From positions 14,329,501 to 14,393,500 of the forward strand of contig NC_135245.1 in the NCBI RefSeq assembly GCF_947623445.1: 64,000 nucleotides of DNA, given 5' to 3'. The DNA is from Clavelina lepadiformis (Eukaryota > Chordata > Ascidiacea > Aplousobranchia > Clavelinidae). The notes under the pieces were generated by a model. It ran no database searches. It was not told the origin of the DNA and worked only from the letters and a program-made list of their open reading frames with translations. A program made the position numbers and the translations under genes. Below are positions 1 through 9,907 of this stretch, in pieces (the stretch's first letter is position 1; the number at the start of each line of letters is the position of its first letter).

Positions 1-843
1 GACTAAATCGAGCGCGAAATGGATATCAGCAGGGTTTTTAAAACACAACCTTGTGTCATCAGCGTAATTTACGCATTTTACTTCTTTTCTGTCGCTTAAC
101 TGAGGACCTTTGATATGTGCAGTCTCATTGAGCTTAGACATTAAAGGCTCTACCGCTATTAAAAACAAGTGCAGGCTTAAGGGGTCTCCTTGTCTCACGC
201 CTCGGTTCAATTTAAAATCTTTTGACAGGTGTCCGTTTAAAATTATTTTCGCGACGCTATCGCTATACAGATCTCTTATGCATGCGCATAGTGTTTCTGG
301 GAACCGCATTTCAGTCAACACTCTCATTAACCAATTATGTTCTATTGAATCAAAGGCTTTTTTAAAATCAAGGGATAAAAAATACAGGTTTTGCATTTTT
401 CTTTTCGCATTATCATGCAAATCTCTTAAAAGTATCGTGGCTTCTGATAATTGTTTACCTTTTGTGGCGTACTGATGCTCATGTATCACTTCTTTGAGAG
501 TTTCCCTTATTCTATTTGCCAGTATTTTTGTATATATTTTGTAGTCTAAATTTAACAGGGTAATTGGTCGGTAGTTGTCTAGGTCCGCATCATCGCCTTT
601 TTTATAAATTAGAGTGATGGCACCTTTCTTAATTTCTTTGGGGATTTTTTTCTCTTTAAACCAGTGTTTAAAGATTTCGCTCATTTTGTCACCTATTATA
701 TTCCAACAGGTTTTATAAAACACACCGCTTAGTCCGTCCTGCCCAGGCGATTTGCCATTTGCAAGAGTCTTCACAACGTTTTGGATTTCGGCATTGCTTA
801 TTTCACAATCTAATTTAATGCGTCTTCGGCGCAGCGACTGCAT
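1..843 (-). CDS. LINE-A ORF2 reverse transcriptase domain, partial
   Basis: One open frame of 281 codons runs from an ATG at 843 to the window edge without a stop. It carries the RT fingers and palm in order: NGKSPGQDG (motif 0/1), LIYKKGD and NYRPITLLN, motif A SLDFKKAFD with its catalytic Asp, motif B RGVRQGDPLS, and motif C YADD (bases 55-66) with the other two catalytic Asp residues. It would copy LINE RNA into DNA at a nicked target. The ATG is only the first Met after a junction with an ORF1 fragment, not a natural start, because the endonuclease that should precede the RT is displaced upstream. The thumb and C-terminus lie outside the window. Confidence 0.88.
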   Translation of the reverse strand, partial: MQSLRRRRIKLDCEISNAEIQNVVKTLANGKSPGQDGLSGVFYKTCWNIIGDKMSEIFKHWFKEKKIPKEIKKGAITLIYKKGDDADLDNYRPITLLNLDYKIYTKILANRIRETLKEVIHEHQYATKGKQLSEATILLRDLHDNAKRKMQNLYFLSLDFKKAFDSIEHNWLMRVLTEMRFPETLCACIRDLYSDSVAKIILNGHLSKDFKLNRGVRQGDPLSLHLFLIAVEPLMSKLNETAHIKGPQLSDRKEVKCVNYADDTRLCFKNPADIHFALDLV

Positions 844-861
844 GTTTTTTTTTGTCCTTCA

Positions 862-1334
862 TAACTCAGCATGCTTTTAATAGAGCCTTCTTGACTGTAA
901 AGATTCTCCTTCCGTCTTTTTTTTGTCTCATTCTATCTCGACCGTAGGTGGCTGGTTTCGAGATTCCTAGGCTTGCAAGAGCTTCTCTAATACTTTGTTG
1001 GGGGAAGTTAGGCGGTACCCATGAGACAGTTAACTCCGCATGTTCGTCACCATGAGCTATTGCACTGTTGATCCCTTCTACTTGTTCTAGTGCATTTGCC
1101 AATTTTATTGCTCCTTTCTTGTTTTCAACAGTGAAATCGACGATGCTTCCAGGGCGTTGGACTATGCCTTCAATTGCGCTTAGTGGCATTTTAATCGAAG
1201 TGAGTAGCTGATATATCTCTCCTCGTTTCATTGGTTGGGCGAACTTTGCAGTCACTTCACATTCTCTGCTGTAGTTTTCTGGAACTTTGAAAACCCACTG
1301 ACTTTTCTTTTTGACCTTGTCTGCGTAGGTATTT
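862..1334 (-). pseudogene. gag-like ORF1 fragment inserted between LINE-A endonuclease and RT
   Basis: The fragment starts with the TYADK motif shared by all four ORF1 copies in the window. The shared ORF1 core follows: KRGEIYQLL, IEGIVQRPG, AIAHGDEH, SWVPPNFP and KDGRRIFTVKK. It ends in a stop just before the RT frame. The same core is seen at 2819-3205, 10816-11582 and 12540-12890, always at an ORF1 N-terminus, so its position inside ORF2 is wrong for the family. The zinc-knuckle half is absent. The upstream junction lies at about 1330-1340, where the endonuclease motif LTDHEKI runs straight into the ORF1 sequence. Confidence 0.8.
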
Positions 1335-1335
1335 T

Positions 1336-2037
1336 TTCGTGGTCTGTCAAATGAGACGGTTGCTGACTAATTTCTGTTGCGTGGAGATATTTTGACAGAT
1401 AAAATCTGTCAATGCGCGATTTGCTCATTCCGTTCTGCCACGTATAAATTTTCTTTTGGCCGTATATTTTCCGAAAATGGTCTTTTAGAATTTAGATCAT
1501 ATGTTTCGCAAAGTTTCATCAGTTCAGTTTTCCTATATCGGTTTCGAAAGGGAGGATGTTTGTCTAAAGTCAGGTCGTCGACAATATTAAAGTCGCCGGC
1601 TAGGACTGTGGGCAATTTTCCATCGACATACTGGTACATTTGTTTAAAAAATCTATCGTTTTTACGATTATCGCCAGAATTTACGTTTGGTGCGTAAATA
1701 TTTAGTACTTTTAAAAGGTGGCTATGTATTGATAAAACCGCGCTGATTGTTCTGCCCTCTACGTCGTAATCTGTTTCTTTAAAGGTAACGGCGGGGTGAT
1801 TGATCAAAATTGCAACTCCTCCATTCTGGTATTTTTTTTTGGGCGCCGAATTAAAAAGCGCTTTTGACTCCCCCATTCCCTGCACCAATCATTTTCTTAA
1901 TCAGGGGGACATTTGGTTTCTTGAAGTAAAATTAATTGCGCTTTATCATTTTTTAAACCCTCAAACAAATCGCGGCGTTTTATGGCATTATTTAAGCCTC
2001 TACAATTAAGCGATGTGATACTGAGGTATGCAGTCAT
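1336..2037 (-). pseudogene. LINE-A ORF2 N-terminal APE endonuclease domain
   Basis: The natural ORF2 start is taken as MTAYLSITSLNCRGLN (ATG at 2037) because LINE-B starts with the same residues at 10191. Endonuclease motifs in order: SLNCRGL (metal-binding Asn), LLQETKC (catalytic Glu), VAILINHP, NIYAPN, VLAGDFNIVDD (Asp and Asn), SRIDRFYLSK, and a final LTDH equivalent to the SDH motif. It would nick target DNA for target-primed reverse transcription. The frame is broken by an in-frame TAA shortly after KCPPD, by one shift near 1890, and by another near 1410 just before SRIDRFYLSK. Confidence 0.85.
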
Positions 2038-2312
2038 GGGAAATTGCAAAATTGAAAATAAATACACTAGCATTTTTTTGTTTACAATTACGTCTGTAAC
2101 AGTCCATTTTGCAGGTGTGGCAAAAACGAAAATCACTTATCTTACGTTTTTGCAAGCAGTTGATTACAGTAATTAAGAAACGGCGGCAGATTGCGAGTTT
2201 CAGCATGTGAAATTCCATCTCATTATCAGAGAATGCACGCTTTAGCAATTTGGAGTAATTAAGTCTTTTAACTTTACACACTAACAATTGAAAAGAATGA
2301 TCAAGAAATTGT

Positions 2313-3205
2313 TCAAACATTTGCGGTTGCGTTTAATTTCAAATTATCTGGTACATATGTGTAACCACAGGTTTGCTGTTTAAATCTGTGCGTGCCTCTT
2401 AAATTGTTATCCGAACAATGACATAAGTAGTATATTTTACTACAGTTTGTACACTGAATAATTTCATTGCGGCCTGGTTGCTGTAAAGTTTGTTTGGTGT
2501 TCGGATTCGTCTTTTGGTGATCTTTTTTCTTAGGAGATTGGTTTCTCGGTTCGATTGGGGGGTTTCACTGTCTCCTTTTGGTACTGTTGTTTCTATTATA
2601 GATTCATCATAATAATCAATAATTGGTTTTGCCGTAGCATTACCTTTATCGTGTTGTTTTATTGTTGGCTGTCGATTTCGGCTGGGGTTTGGTCGAGTTC
2701 TTCTGTATCAGCGTGGGAATGTCTGTTTTGTGAGAATTTTATTCCATCCGTCGTTGGATGACTTGATGATTCTAACGAAAAAGTTCCCGAGTGTAGGTTT
2801 TCTTTCGTTATTCTGTATTCACATTCTCTGGCGAGATGCAACAACAAATTGATCTATCGACTGCGTGGGGAAGTCGATTGGAACCCACGCGACGGTTATG
2901 TTGGTGAACTCATCTCCCTGGGCGATAGCACTCTGTACGTTTGGTACATTTCTCAATGCTTGGGCCATTTTCACGGCTGTATTTTTGCTGTTGAATGTCA
3001 ATTCGATTTGCTGTCCCGGGAGCTGGACTACACCTTCTAAAGATGACAGTGGAATTTTCGCCTTTCTCAGCATTTCATACATCTCTTGGCGCTTTAGAGC
3101 GGTTTTAAATTTGAGGGAAACTTCTCTTTCTCTGTTGTAGTTTTTGGGTAGGTCAAAAGACCATATACCCTGTCTTTTGAATCGATCTGCGTACGTGAGT
3201 ACCAT
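2313..3205 (-). pseudogene. LINE-A ORF1 (gag-like, zinc knuckle), internally deleted
   Basis: The start MVLTYADRFKRQG matches the N-terminal YADR motif of the other ORF1 copies. The shared core follows (KRQEMYEMLRKAKIP, LEGVVQLPG, IAQGDEF, AWVPIDFP). The frame then jumps at about 2835 directly to HLAREC, the end of the zinc knuckle. Compared with LINE-B this removes the stretch from GRRIF to the first knuckle Cys, roughly 70 residues. The C-terminus has a second Cys-rich block (IQCTNC, YYLCHC, RGTHRFKQQTCGY) and ends at a TGA at 2315-2313, the same site as in LINE-B. ORF1 would coat LINE RNA. Besides the deletion there are several frame changes. Confidence 0.82.
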
Positions 3206-3220
3206 ATCTTTAGAGCTAGC

Positions 3221-3317
3221 CCTAAAGAGGGCTCCTTGCGGTGTAGCTCCGTTAATAGTTTCAGTAACTGGGGGAAGGTAGTCCTAAAAAGGACTCTTTG
3301 CAGTGTACCTTTGCTGA
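3221..3317 (-). repeat. two imperfect direct repeats in the LINE-A 5' region
   Basis: Bases 3221-3255 and 3283-3317 are similar 35-mers, both starting cctaaa and containing the shared core ttgc-gtgta. They are spaced 62 bp apart and lie just upstream of the ORF1 start. Tandem repeats in LINE 5' untranslated regions often carry the internal promoter. That role is only inferred here. The rest of 3206-3470 shows no gene. Confidence 0.5.
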
Positions 3318-3687
3318 GGAAAAAACTAGCACTAACTAAAACTAACTGAAAAAAGAAGAGCCAATGGTTTGTATATTTGCACATTAATTCATAACACGCA
3401 AATAATGAAGAAAAAAACAAAAAGTACAAGGAACAAAATATGACACACACGAAAAAATACTATTTGATAAGTATAGCTTTTTGGTTTATGATTTTTCTGT
3501 TGATACTAAAGGTACTTCACCTTCACTTCTGTTATATCACATGGTAACATAATCACAATCAATCACAAAAAACACCATTTGTTTATGTGCCATGCGGCAA
3601 TGCTTGACATAATACATATAAAGACACGAACATAGCGATGTAAAGACACTATACAACACATATTAAACTACGATTGAGTTTATAAGA

Positions 3688-4650
3688 TTACGGTGGCATC
3701 AAATCATTCAATTTAAAAGCGGGGTCCAAGCGCAGCTCCAGTCTCCCACCTGCTGCCATTTGATTGAATCTGTATTTAAAGGCCCGGTATAAATTTGTTT
3801 CTAGTTTTCCTAATTTTCCATATTTGGTGTTTAACCATGGTGATTAATGCGCTCAAAGTCTGGTCCGCTACTTCGACCTCGATCCATTTAAAGTTAAAAC
3901 TTTCTAAGTCTTCGATTTTTGTCATAGCCGGGTTGAGGTTGGCGAATTTTTGCGCAAATATTTTGACTGTAACCCAAAGTCGCTTTATCTTGTCGCATTT
4001 TCGGAAAGTGTGGTAGTCGGTATCTGGACCGATGCCGCAAAATGCGCACGATGTATCCGAGTTAATTTGGAAAATACCGCATTTTCCCCTAAAGGGTAGT
4101 TGATTCCACGCGCATCTGTAATTAAAGGTTTTCAAGTAATTTGGTAAAAACGGGTTATGAATCCTAGCCCATTTTATTCGGTTTTGTTCACTCGGCTTCA
4201 ACCTCCTATAGTAGGGACTTGGTTGTGCGATGTGCGGGATATTGTTTAATTTCGGAACATCAAGTACATTAACCAAAACGGACATATCGATCGTGTGTTG
4301 ACATTGATTCATTTCATTACTCTACCGAGGCAATACTTTTGTATCGATTTGACATAAGTTAGATCAGCGTAAATTTGGATATTTGGCATTCGGTAGCCGC
4401 CTTCTAACTTATCGCGTTGTAAAATATTGGTAGAAATTGCTGTTTCTTTGTCTTGCACGTATTGCAGAATATGATTATTTAGTTTCCCAATTATATCTTG
4501 GTCTGGAGGGTATGTTTTTGCAAACTGAGTGATTACTTTTAGTTGCGCTTTTACCTTTGGAATTAAGTTTTCCCATTGTTGGCGTTCTATAACGTTTCCG
4601 ATTTCATATCCTAAAAACATTCGTCTGAAATAATAGAATAATGATAAGCA
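3688..4650 (-). pseudogene. LINE-B ORF2 C-terminal region
   Basis: The minus strand reads FLGYEIGNV and QQWENLIPKVKAQL, the segment that follows the RT thumb in L1/Tx1-like ORF2. After a frame change at about 4310 come NYRCAWNQLPF and the C-terminal zinc motif CAFCGIGPDTDYHTFRKC (C-x2-C-x8-H-x4-C). A second change near 3790 gives a better C-terminus ending LNDLMPP at a stop at 3690-3688. Bases 3687 to about 3471 are probably its 3' untranslated tail. It may be the 3' end of the same LINE whose ORF1 and endonuclease lie at 6400-11582, with the RT lost around the MULE insertion. That linkage is an inference. Confidence 0.75.
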
Positions 4651-4842
4651 AAGCAACACAACCTCACAGCTCAAAAGATGTTATTTTGTCACCATGCAAA
4701 CCGTGAAGTAGTCGTAGTCTACAATGAAGAAAAACACACTTGCTCCAAGCAGAAATAAAACACAAGAAAGAATTAAGATAAAACGAGGCGAGTTAACGAA
4801 AGCATTTTCATTCTTATTTGCGTGTTTATAAAGTGTAACAGG

Positions 4843-6110
4843 ATGACAGCAAATTTTACTGTGGTAGAAGGTCAAAGAAAGAATTCTCAAGTGCATGTGC
4901 TCGATGGTTATAATGGATAGTAATCCAAGCCTTATGCAAGCCACAAGGCTGCACAATAATCATGAGGTGGAATTGTATGCAAATGAAACAATCAACTTAA
5001 AGAATAGTTTAAAAAGAGCTGTAAAAGCACATTGTGGAAGTTTAAGAGAGCTGTCTGATGATATCACTCGAGAAGATAGCAGTGCAGCTTCAGTATCGTT
5101 TAAGAGTATTACAAGTGCAATGTACAAAAGGAGTTCATCTAATGTTCCAAAGCTGCCAGCTGGGCCTGATGAGTTTTTTTCCTTGCTTGTTGCTCAAAGT
5201 TCAATCAACATTTTTGTGGAACATTGAAAGTTAGATGGTTAGATTTCTGGTGTGCTTTGGGCAACGCCAATTTTGTTCTTCATGATGGCACATTTTTCAC
5301 TGTTCTCACTACTTATGTTCCCACTACCAGGATGTCAACCAAATACTCTATGTCTGACTTTGAAACTGCTACTTGAAACGCTTGGAAAGCACGTTTTCCC
5401 CATATTCAACTTACAAGCAGTTCTTGTGGCGAAAAAAAAACCTTGGCTTGACAGGAACATTTTTTTTTGCTTTGAAGCCAGGCAGTGGTTTAAGGCTGTA
5501 ATGGCTTTACCTTTTGCCCCAGCAGAAAATATTCAAGAAGCATTTGTTCTGAATATCAAAACGATAAATATAAATCCGTCAGTTTCAGTAAAACTTCAAA
5601 AATTTAAACACTACATAAAGTCCTATTGGATTGATAGAATAACCCCTGCTGACCTATCAGTGTTTGGACATGAAATTACTACAAACAATGGTGCTGAGAG
5701 TTTTCATGGAAAGCTGAAGCAAAGAATTGAAGAACACAGACCCAACATATGGGTTTTTATGGGGCTCTGTAATCATGTGTTATCTGACTATAGTACAAGG
5801 CTTGGGCATATCTCAGCCAAGAAAACGCCTGACTCAAAATGTGATGTAAGCTGGACAAACTGCAAACTCTCATATATCTTGCTCAGTGTCTATATCAAAT
5901 CGGCAATTTGACTTGGAGATACCGTGCCAGATGTTCAAGTGGATCCAGCTTCGACCGGCGACATAGCTTCAACATCACACAGATGTTGTGCTCTGCTACT
6001 ACTGCTCTCTGCCTTGTGGGCAAGCTATTTTCATGCAAACATGTGCCAAACGCATCACTGAAGATTTTCTTGGATACTTGTTGGATTATATTTTGTGTAT
6101 ATACTATAGT
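4843..6110 (+). pseudogene. MULE-1: FLYWCH-type Mutator-like transposase, degraded
   Basis: The start is at MTANFTVVEGQRKN, followed by HVLDGYN, which resembles the opening of a FLYWCH zinc finger whose body is missing. Next come a linker (DDITREDSSAASVSF, SAMYKRSSSNVPKLP), the MULE core (LHDGTFFTV, MSDFET, KHVFP, ARQWFKAVMALPFAP) and TTNNGAESFHGKLKQR with HRPNIWVFMGLC, the usual MULE C-terminal signature. It would cut and paste DNA ends. At least four frame changes or stops are visible. Near 6010-6060 one frame reads PCGQAIFMQTCAKRI, resembling the C-terminal RING finger (PCGH..C..C) of some MULE proteins, with the His changed to Gln. The terminal repeats are not resolved; 4651-4842 holds no recognisable gene. 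Confidence 0.72.
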
Positions 6111-6129
6111 ATAATGTTTGAAATGGTAG

Positions 6130-6222
6130 TTGATCAACTGAGTGACACATTCTTTTAACGTTCATTGGAGTGACAAATAATTCATGCTCAACTGAGTGAC
6201 AGTTCATTTGAGTGACACATTG
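6130..6222 (+). repeat. gagtgaca-type short repeats beside MULE-1
   Basis: Four interspersed copies of (c)a-ctgagtgaca or ttggagtgaca occur within 90 bp just after the MULE-1 coding remnant. MULEs of this type commonly carry repeated transposase-binding motifs inside their ends, as the 7133-8082 element does. I could not find a matching inverted set upstream of 4843, so the assignment to MULE-1 is tentative. Confidence 0.45.
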
Positions 6223-6250
6223 GTGAGTATATACTGTTCAAACTACAGTA

Positions 6251-6400
6251 ATGCTACAATCGGGTCTTGCTCGTACAAATAACATCCAGGAGGCCTGGCA
6301 TCACCGCTTCAATGGAATTGTCAACAGATACCACCAAATAATTGAAGAGTTTCAAAGCGAGCATCATAGAGTTTCCCAAGAACTCTTTCGCCTTGAATTT
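6251..6400 (+). pseudogene. second MULE transposase fragment
   Basis: The frame reads ARTNNIQEAWHHRFNGIV followed by IIEEFQSEHHRVSQEL. This is the same C-terminal signature (TNN-x3-E-x-WH, then a helix reading QxEH) that MULE-1 already has at 5670-5760. It therefore comes from a different MULE and not from the end of MULE-1. It joins LINE-B endonuclease sequence directly at about 6400. Confidence 0.62.
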
Positions 6401-6522
6401 GGTGTTTTCATGATAATCCCCGGAATTCACGTTTGGTACATAAATATACATGTATATTACTTTTAACTTGTGACTATGTAGGCCTATTGATAAAATTGCA
6501 CTGATTATTCTACCCTCTACAT
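6400..6522 (-). pseudogene. LINE-B endonuclease, middle piece left of the hAT insertion
   Basis: The minus strand reads IYVPNVNSGDYHEN, matching IYAPNVNSGDNRKN of LINE-A, and continues upstream through the segment for VEGRTISAVL. It stops exactly at ctctacat (6515-6522) and resumes after the hAT element at the second ctctacat (9908-9915). Its 3' side ends at the MULE fragment near 6400. Confidence 0.8.
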
Positions 6523-7132
6523 AAAGGGTCTCTCAAGTATTTGACAATTCAGATTTGAAACTACTCATTAAACTTTACAGTACTATCACATCACTTTCAA
6601 ACTCTACCATTTATGCGGAGAAACATCTGCTATTACGTCACAATGCCTATTCACTTGTTGAATACAGTTGTCACAATAACGTTCGTAATTGCGCCAGTCA
6701 GGTGTAGGCTAGCCTAGTATTGAATAAATTGCTATAGTTTAAAAAGCTAAATTACACATGTCTTCTGCTTCGAAAAAAAGAAAAATCACAGACGAAAGGA
6801 GAGTTTTTCAAGATAAGTGGAAGGAGTTATATTTTATCACCGCGGTCAGATACTAGTCCAGGGGTTCTTAAACTTTTTGGCACGCGCCCCACCCTATTGC
6901 AAAATAAAAAAGCATTAAACAAAACAGCAATTTATTTTCAATTAACTTTCATTAATGTGAAGGATGCAGTTGTTTTTGAGAAATCAAACGTTTATTTCGA
7001 GGCTTTGTAGAAGATAATGCACATCTTAGGTCGGCTTCACAGTCGAGTTTGTTCCTTGGTTTTGTCTTTATATTCATGAAGATGACGCTGCAAAGGACTT
7101 GGTCTCAAAGCGTCGTTGCTTAGCTTTTCTAA

Positions 7133-8082
7133 GGGATCACGACATATGGCCGTGAACAAACTCACCGGCGACAACTGGTAGTGGACAACTGACCGGCAAC
7201 AAATTGGCCGGCGATGAAATTAACCGTGACGTAAACTGGCGACAAATTGGCCGTCAAAAGGTCAAAATTCTAATTCACTCTCTAGTCGCTATCTAGTCAC
7301 TATCCAGTATGTGTATTGCAGTCAAGGTTGCCACTCGTAGAGTTTTTTGGCCCCTTGTAGGGTGTAGGGTGACCCATATTCATAGATTTCCTATTGTTAC
7401 ATGCATTTTCCCGGTCTAGACGAGTTGTTTGATAAGATTATGAAACAATGCGTTGTAGCCTATCTCATGTCGTAACAATCGACTCAATCTAATAAACAGG
7501 ATGTTATCAATGCAACACCCAACCATTTGGAAATTTATAGAAGCTTTGAGGAAATTGCAGAACATAAACAAAAACAAGATTGAGGCGCTCTTTGCCCAAG
7601 GGCCTCCTGTCAAAAGGAGAAAATACAAGGATCTGGATGCGCGACTTCAAACCATCGTTGAAGATTTTGCAAACCGTGACATATTAGATTTTCTCAGAGG
7701 CATCGCCCACAACCTACAATTTGCGCAATAAACTTCCTTATTTGTCAAATAACAGTTTGTGTAAATTTTAGTGCCCTTATTATGTAGTGTCATATGTGTT
7801 TTGCAGTGAACGTCTTTTAATGTTGTTACTCGTATTTCTCGTATTTCCGGAAATATTTCTGTTAATTTCAATAAATGTTTCAATGCGTATTGAAATAAAA
7901 TATACTACCATCAACTTAAACACAATAATTCAACACTTGCACGGTCAATTTACCTCCCGGTCAATTTTCATTCCGGTAAGTCTGTTCCCGGTTAGTTTGT
8001 TCGCGGTCAATTTACGTCACGTTCAGTTGTCCCTGGTGAGTTTGTTCGCGGTCATTTTCCCGCGGCCATATGTCGTGGAACC
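7133..8082 (+). mobile_element. MULE-2: deleted FLYWCH-type MULE, 9-bp TSD
   Basis: The direct repeat cttttctaa at 7124-7132 and 8083-8091 is the 9-bp target duplication expected of Mutator-like elements. The ends are inverted: the left reads gggatcacgacatatggcc and the right, inverted, reads ggttccacgacatatggcc. Just inside both ends lie runs of diverged, roughly 20-bp motifs built on accgg-aacaaa or ggtcaattt, probable transposase-binding repeats. Between them only the transposase C-terminus survives (7501-7731), so it is a non-autonomous deletion derivative. It sits inside the hAT element at 6523-9907. Confidence 0.85.
7501..7731 (+). pseudogene. FLYWCH-MULE transposase C-terminal remnant
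   Basis: The 76-codon frame reads HPTIWKFIEALRKLQN, then PPVKRRKYKDLDARL and IVEDFANRDILDFLRGIAHN. This is the extreme C-terminus of FLYWCH-type MULE transposases, ending with the conserved DFLRGIAHN block before the stop. The FLYWCH, DDE and zinc-finger parts are missing. The first Met is internal. Confidence 0.75.
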
Positions 8083-9907
8083 CTTTTCTAAACATATCAC
8101 GCATTGGGGTACAATTTTTCCGTTCACTGTGGTATCTGTAAAGCCATACTTCAGATCATTTTGGTCATACTTTCTCTTTTTTACTAAAATACCTGGGTAT
8201 TAAATCAATACTAAATTTAAGTTTTACTTCATTTTACGGTTTTAATATTGGCTGACGTTGGTTTTACCCTATACATTTGTAGAAGTTTTTCTAGTTGCGC
8301 CTATTTCTATATCATGACGTAACAATTGACGTATTTCAGAATCCAAATTTCAAAAATACAATTGCCATGGTGAAACACTTTAAAATTTTAGTAAAAATGA
8401 ACCTAAAGCGAAAAACAAGAAAGCATGTTTAGACATAGCTCATATAATAGACAGTTTGTCATCTCTAGCACTACCGTTCATCATCTCATACGCGCGTCCT
8501 CCCAGTTTACAAAAGATAGCTGTTATGAAGGAGTATAACATGCATCGGCACTTCGAAACAACGCACCGCGATAAATATGATGCTTATCAGGGCAAAGTAA
8601 GAGAAGAAAAAATTAAACAACTGAAATCAGCATTTTGCAAACAAACTTGGAAAAGTGCTTCGAGAAACATGGATTGCCATGGGTTAGGCCTGTATGTTTG
8701 GCCACAGACGGTGCACCGGCGATGCGTTCTAGCAATGTGGGTGCAGTTGGATTTATGAAAAACAAACTAAACAGTCTTGAAACCGAAAGAATCAAATTCG
8801 CTAGTGTAGACTGCATTTTACACCAAGAAGCCCTTTGTAATAAAAGTCTACAAATGAAGGAAACGATGGATGTTGTAGTTAAAACAGTCAAATTTATACG
8901 ATCTTGGGGGTTGAATCACAGGCAGTTTAAATCATTTCTTGCCGGTATGGACTCTGAGTATGGTGAACTACTTTATCATACTGAAATGAGATGGCCGAGT
9001 CGTGGAAATGTTTTGAAGCGTTTCTTTGCACTCAGAAATGGTATCGCTTCATTCATGAAAATGAGAAACAGGGCAGTTCCTTTGCTGGCTGATGCTACTT
9101 TCCAATGCAATCTTGCTTTCCTAAAAGATATTACACATCATTTGAATGAATTTAACTTGAAGCTTCAAGGTAAAAAACAAATTATTACACAGATGTATGA
9201 CCATGTGAAATCGTTCGAAGTCAAACTACGTTTATGGATGAAGCAGTTGGGTGAGGGGAATTTGACTCACTTCTCAACTCTGAAGTCCTTAGGAAAAGTT
9301 GAAGCCCAATGCATGAAAGAATATACAGAATTGTTGTCTAATTTACTTCAACAATTTGAAGTATTAGAGCCGCAATTTCGACTTTTTTCAGCGCCATTTG
9401 CTGTAGAAATTGACAATGTAGCTGAGGAATTGCAGATGGAGTTAGAGGAACTTCAATGTGATACTATCCTGAAGAAGAAGTATGTAGGGAGGGAGTAGGG
9501 ATTCCAGAATTCTACACATTTCTTTCACGAGAAAGGTTTCCGAAATTACTCTCTACTGCTGCAAGAATTATTGCAATGTTTGGAAGCACATATGTATGTG
9601 AGCAATTTTTTCATCGATGAAGATTAACAAGACTGTGCTAAGGTCACGTTTCACTGATGAACATCTGCAAGCAACTCTGATATTGGTTTCTGCTGACAAG
9701 TTGAAGCCCAATATCGATGTCCTTGTCCATAAAAAACGCTGCCATTTAAGTAGCCAGAACAAAAAATAACTAGCTTAAATCATCAGCCTACTATTTTTTA
9801 TCTTTTATTGTGTTCTTGTTGGTTGACATTTCATTGTGAATTGCGGTCCTTTGGCATTTTACACGTCCTCATAAGGCCTCCAGAGCAATTTGAGTTTGAG
9901 ACCCTTG

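Larger units (their letters stand above)
1..3470 (-). mobile_element. LINE-A, Tx1/L1-like non-LTR retrotransposon, rearranged
   Basis: Read on the minus strand, the order is: 5' region (about 3470-3206), gag-like ORF1 (3205-2313), a gap of about 275 nt, the ORF2 endonuclease start (2037), then a second ORF1 piece from a related element, then the reverse transcriptase running out of the window at base 1. ORF1 with a zinc knuckle followed by a separate ORF2 with APE-type endonuclease and RT is the layout of L1/Tx1-type LINEs. The RT wording (RPITLLN, SLDFKKAFD, YADD) also fits that group. The element cannot be active because ORF1 is internally deleted and ORF2 is split. The clade is inferred from motif reading only. 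Confidence 0.8.
6861..8480. other. unresolved insertion in the hAT gene, with a hAT-MITE-like left end
   Basis: Right after the transposase N-terminus the sequence caggggttcttaaacttttt appears, which resembles the terminal repeat of Charlie-like hAT elements. Sequence with no recognisable gene follows (6881-7123). It is interrupted by MULE-2 and continues at 8092-8480. I found no matching inverted end or 8-bp duplication near 8480-8495, so the right boundary may have been deleted. Nothing coding is recognised here outside MULE-2. Confidence 0.45.
6758..9769 (+). pseudogene. hAT transposase (GTF2IRD2/FAM200-like family), interrupted and deleted
   Basis: The N-terminus MSSASKKRKITDERRVFQ with KWKELYFITAV is at 6758-6847. 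It should lead into a BED zinc finger, but the frame is interrupted until about 8490, where IAVMKEYN, HRHFETTHRDKY and KIKQLKSAF resume. A deletion then removes most of the first half of the catalytic domain. The rest is long and open (8635-9498): LATDGAPAM with a catalytic Asp, HQEALCNKSL, LNHRQFKSFL, YHTEMRWPSRGNVLKRFF. After a shift near 9490 the hAT dimerisation domain follows (FGSTYVCEQFFHR), then an extra stop, then TDEHLQATL, ending at 9769. The combination is typical of the hAT family that gave rise to GTF2IRD2- and FAM200-type host proteins. Confidence 0.85.
6523..9907 (+). mobile_element. hAT DNA transposon inserted in LINE-B, 8-bp TSD
   Basis: The left end aaagggtctctcaag and the right end (read inward caagggtctcaaactc) share the inverted core aagggtctc. 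Both sides are flanked by the identical 8-mer ctctacat (6515-6522 and 9908-9915), the duplication length produced by hAT transposases. Removing the element and one 8-mer rejoins the LINE-B endonuclease as read in LINE-A. It carries a broken hAT transposase (6758-9769) and at least one nested element (7133-8082). It must therefore be younger than LINE-B and older than the nested MULE. Confidence 0.88.

Noticed and set aside
110-475. 121-codon plus-strand open frame
   Set aside because: It lies antisense to the well-supported RT domain with its catalytic motifs and has no recognisable features.
1377-1697. 106-codon plus-strand open frame
   Set aside because: Antisense shadow of the LINE-A endonuclease.
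6881-8480. Intron of the hAT gene between its N-terminus and the rest
   Set aside because: No convincing donor or acceptor at the edges. The left end looks like a hAT terminal repeat and MULE-2 lies inside, so transposon insertion explains it better.
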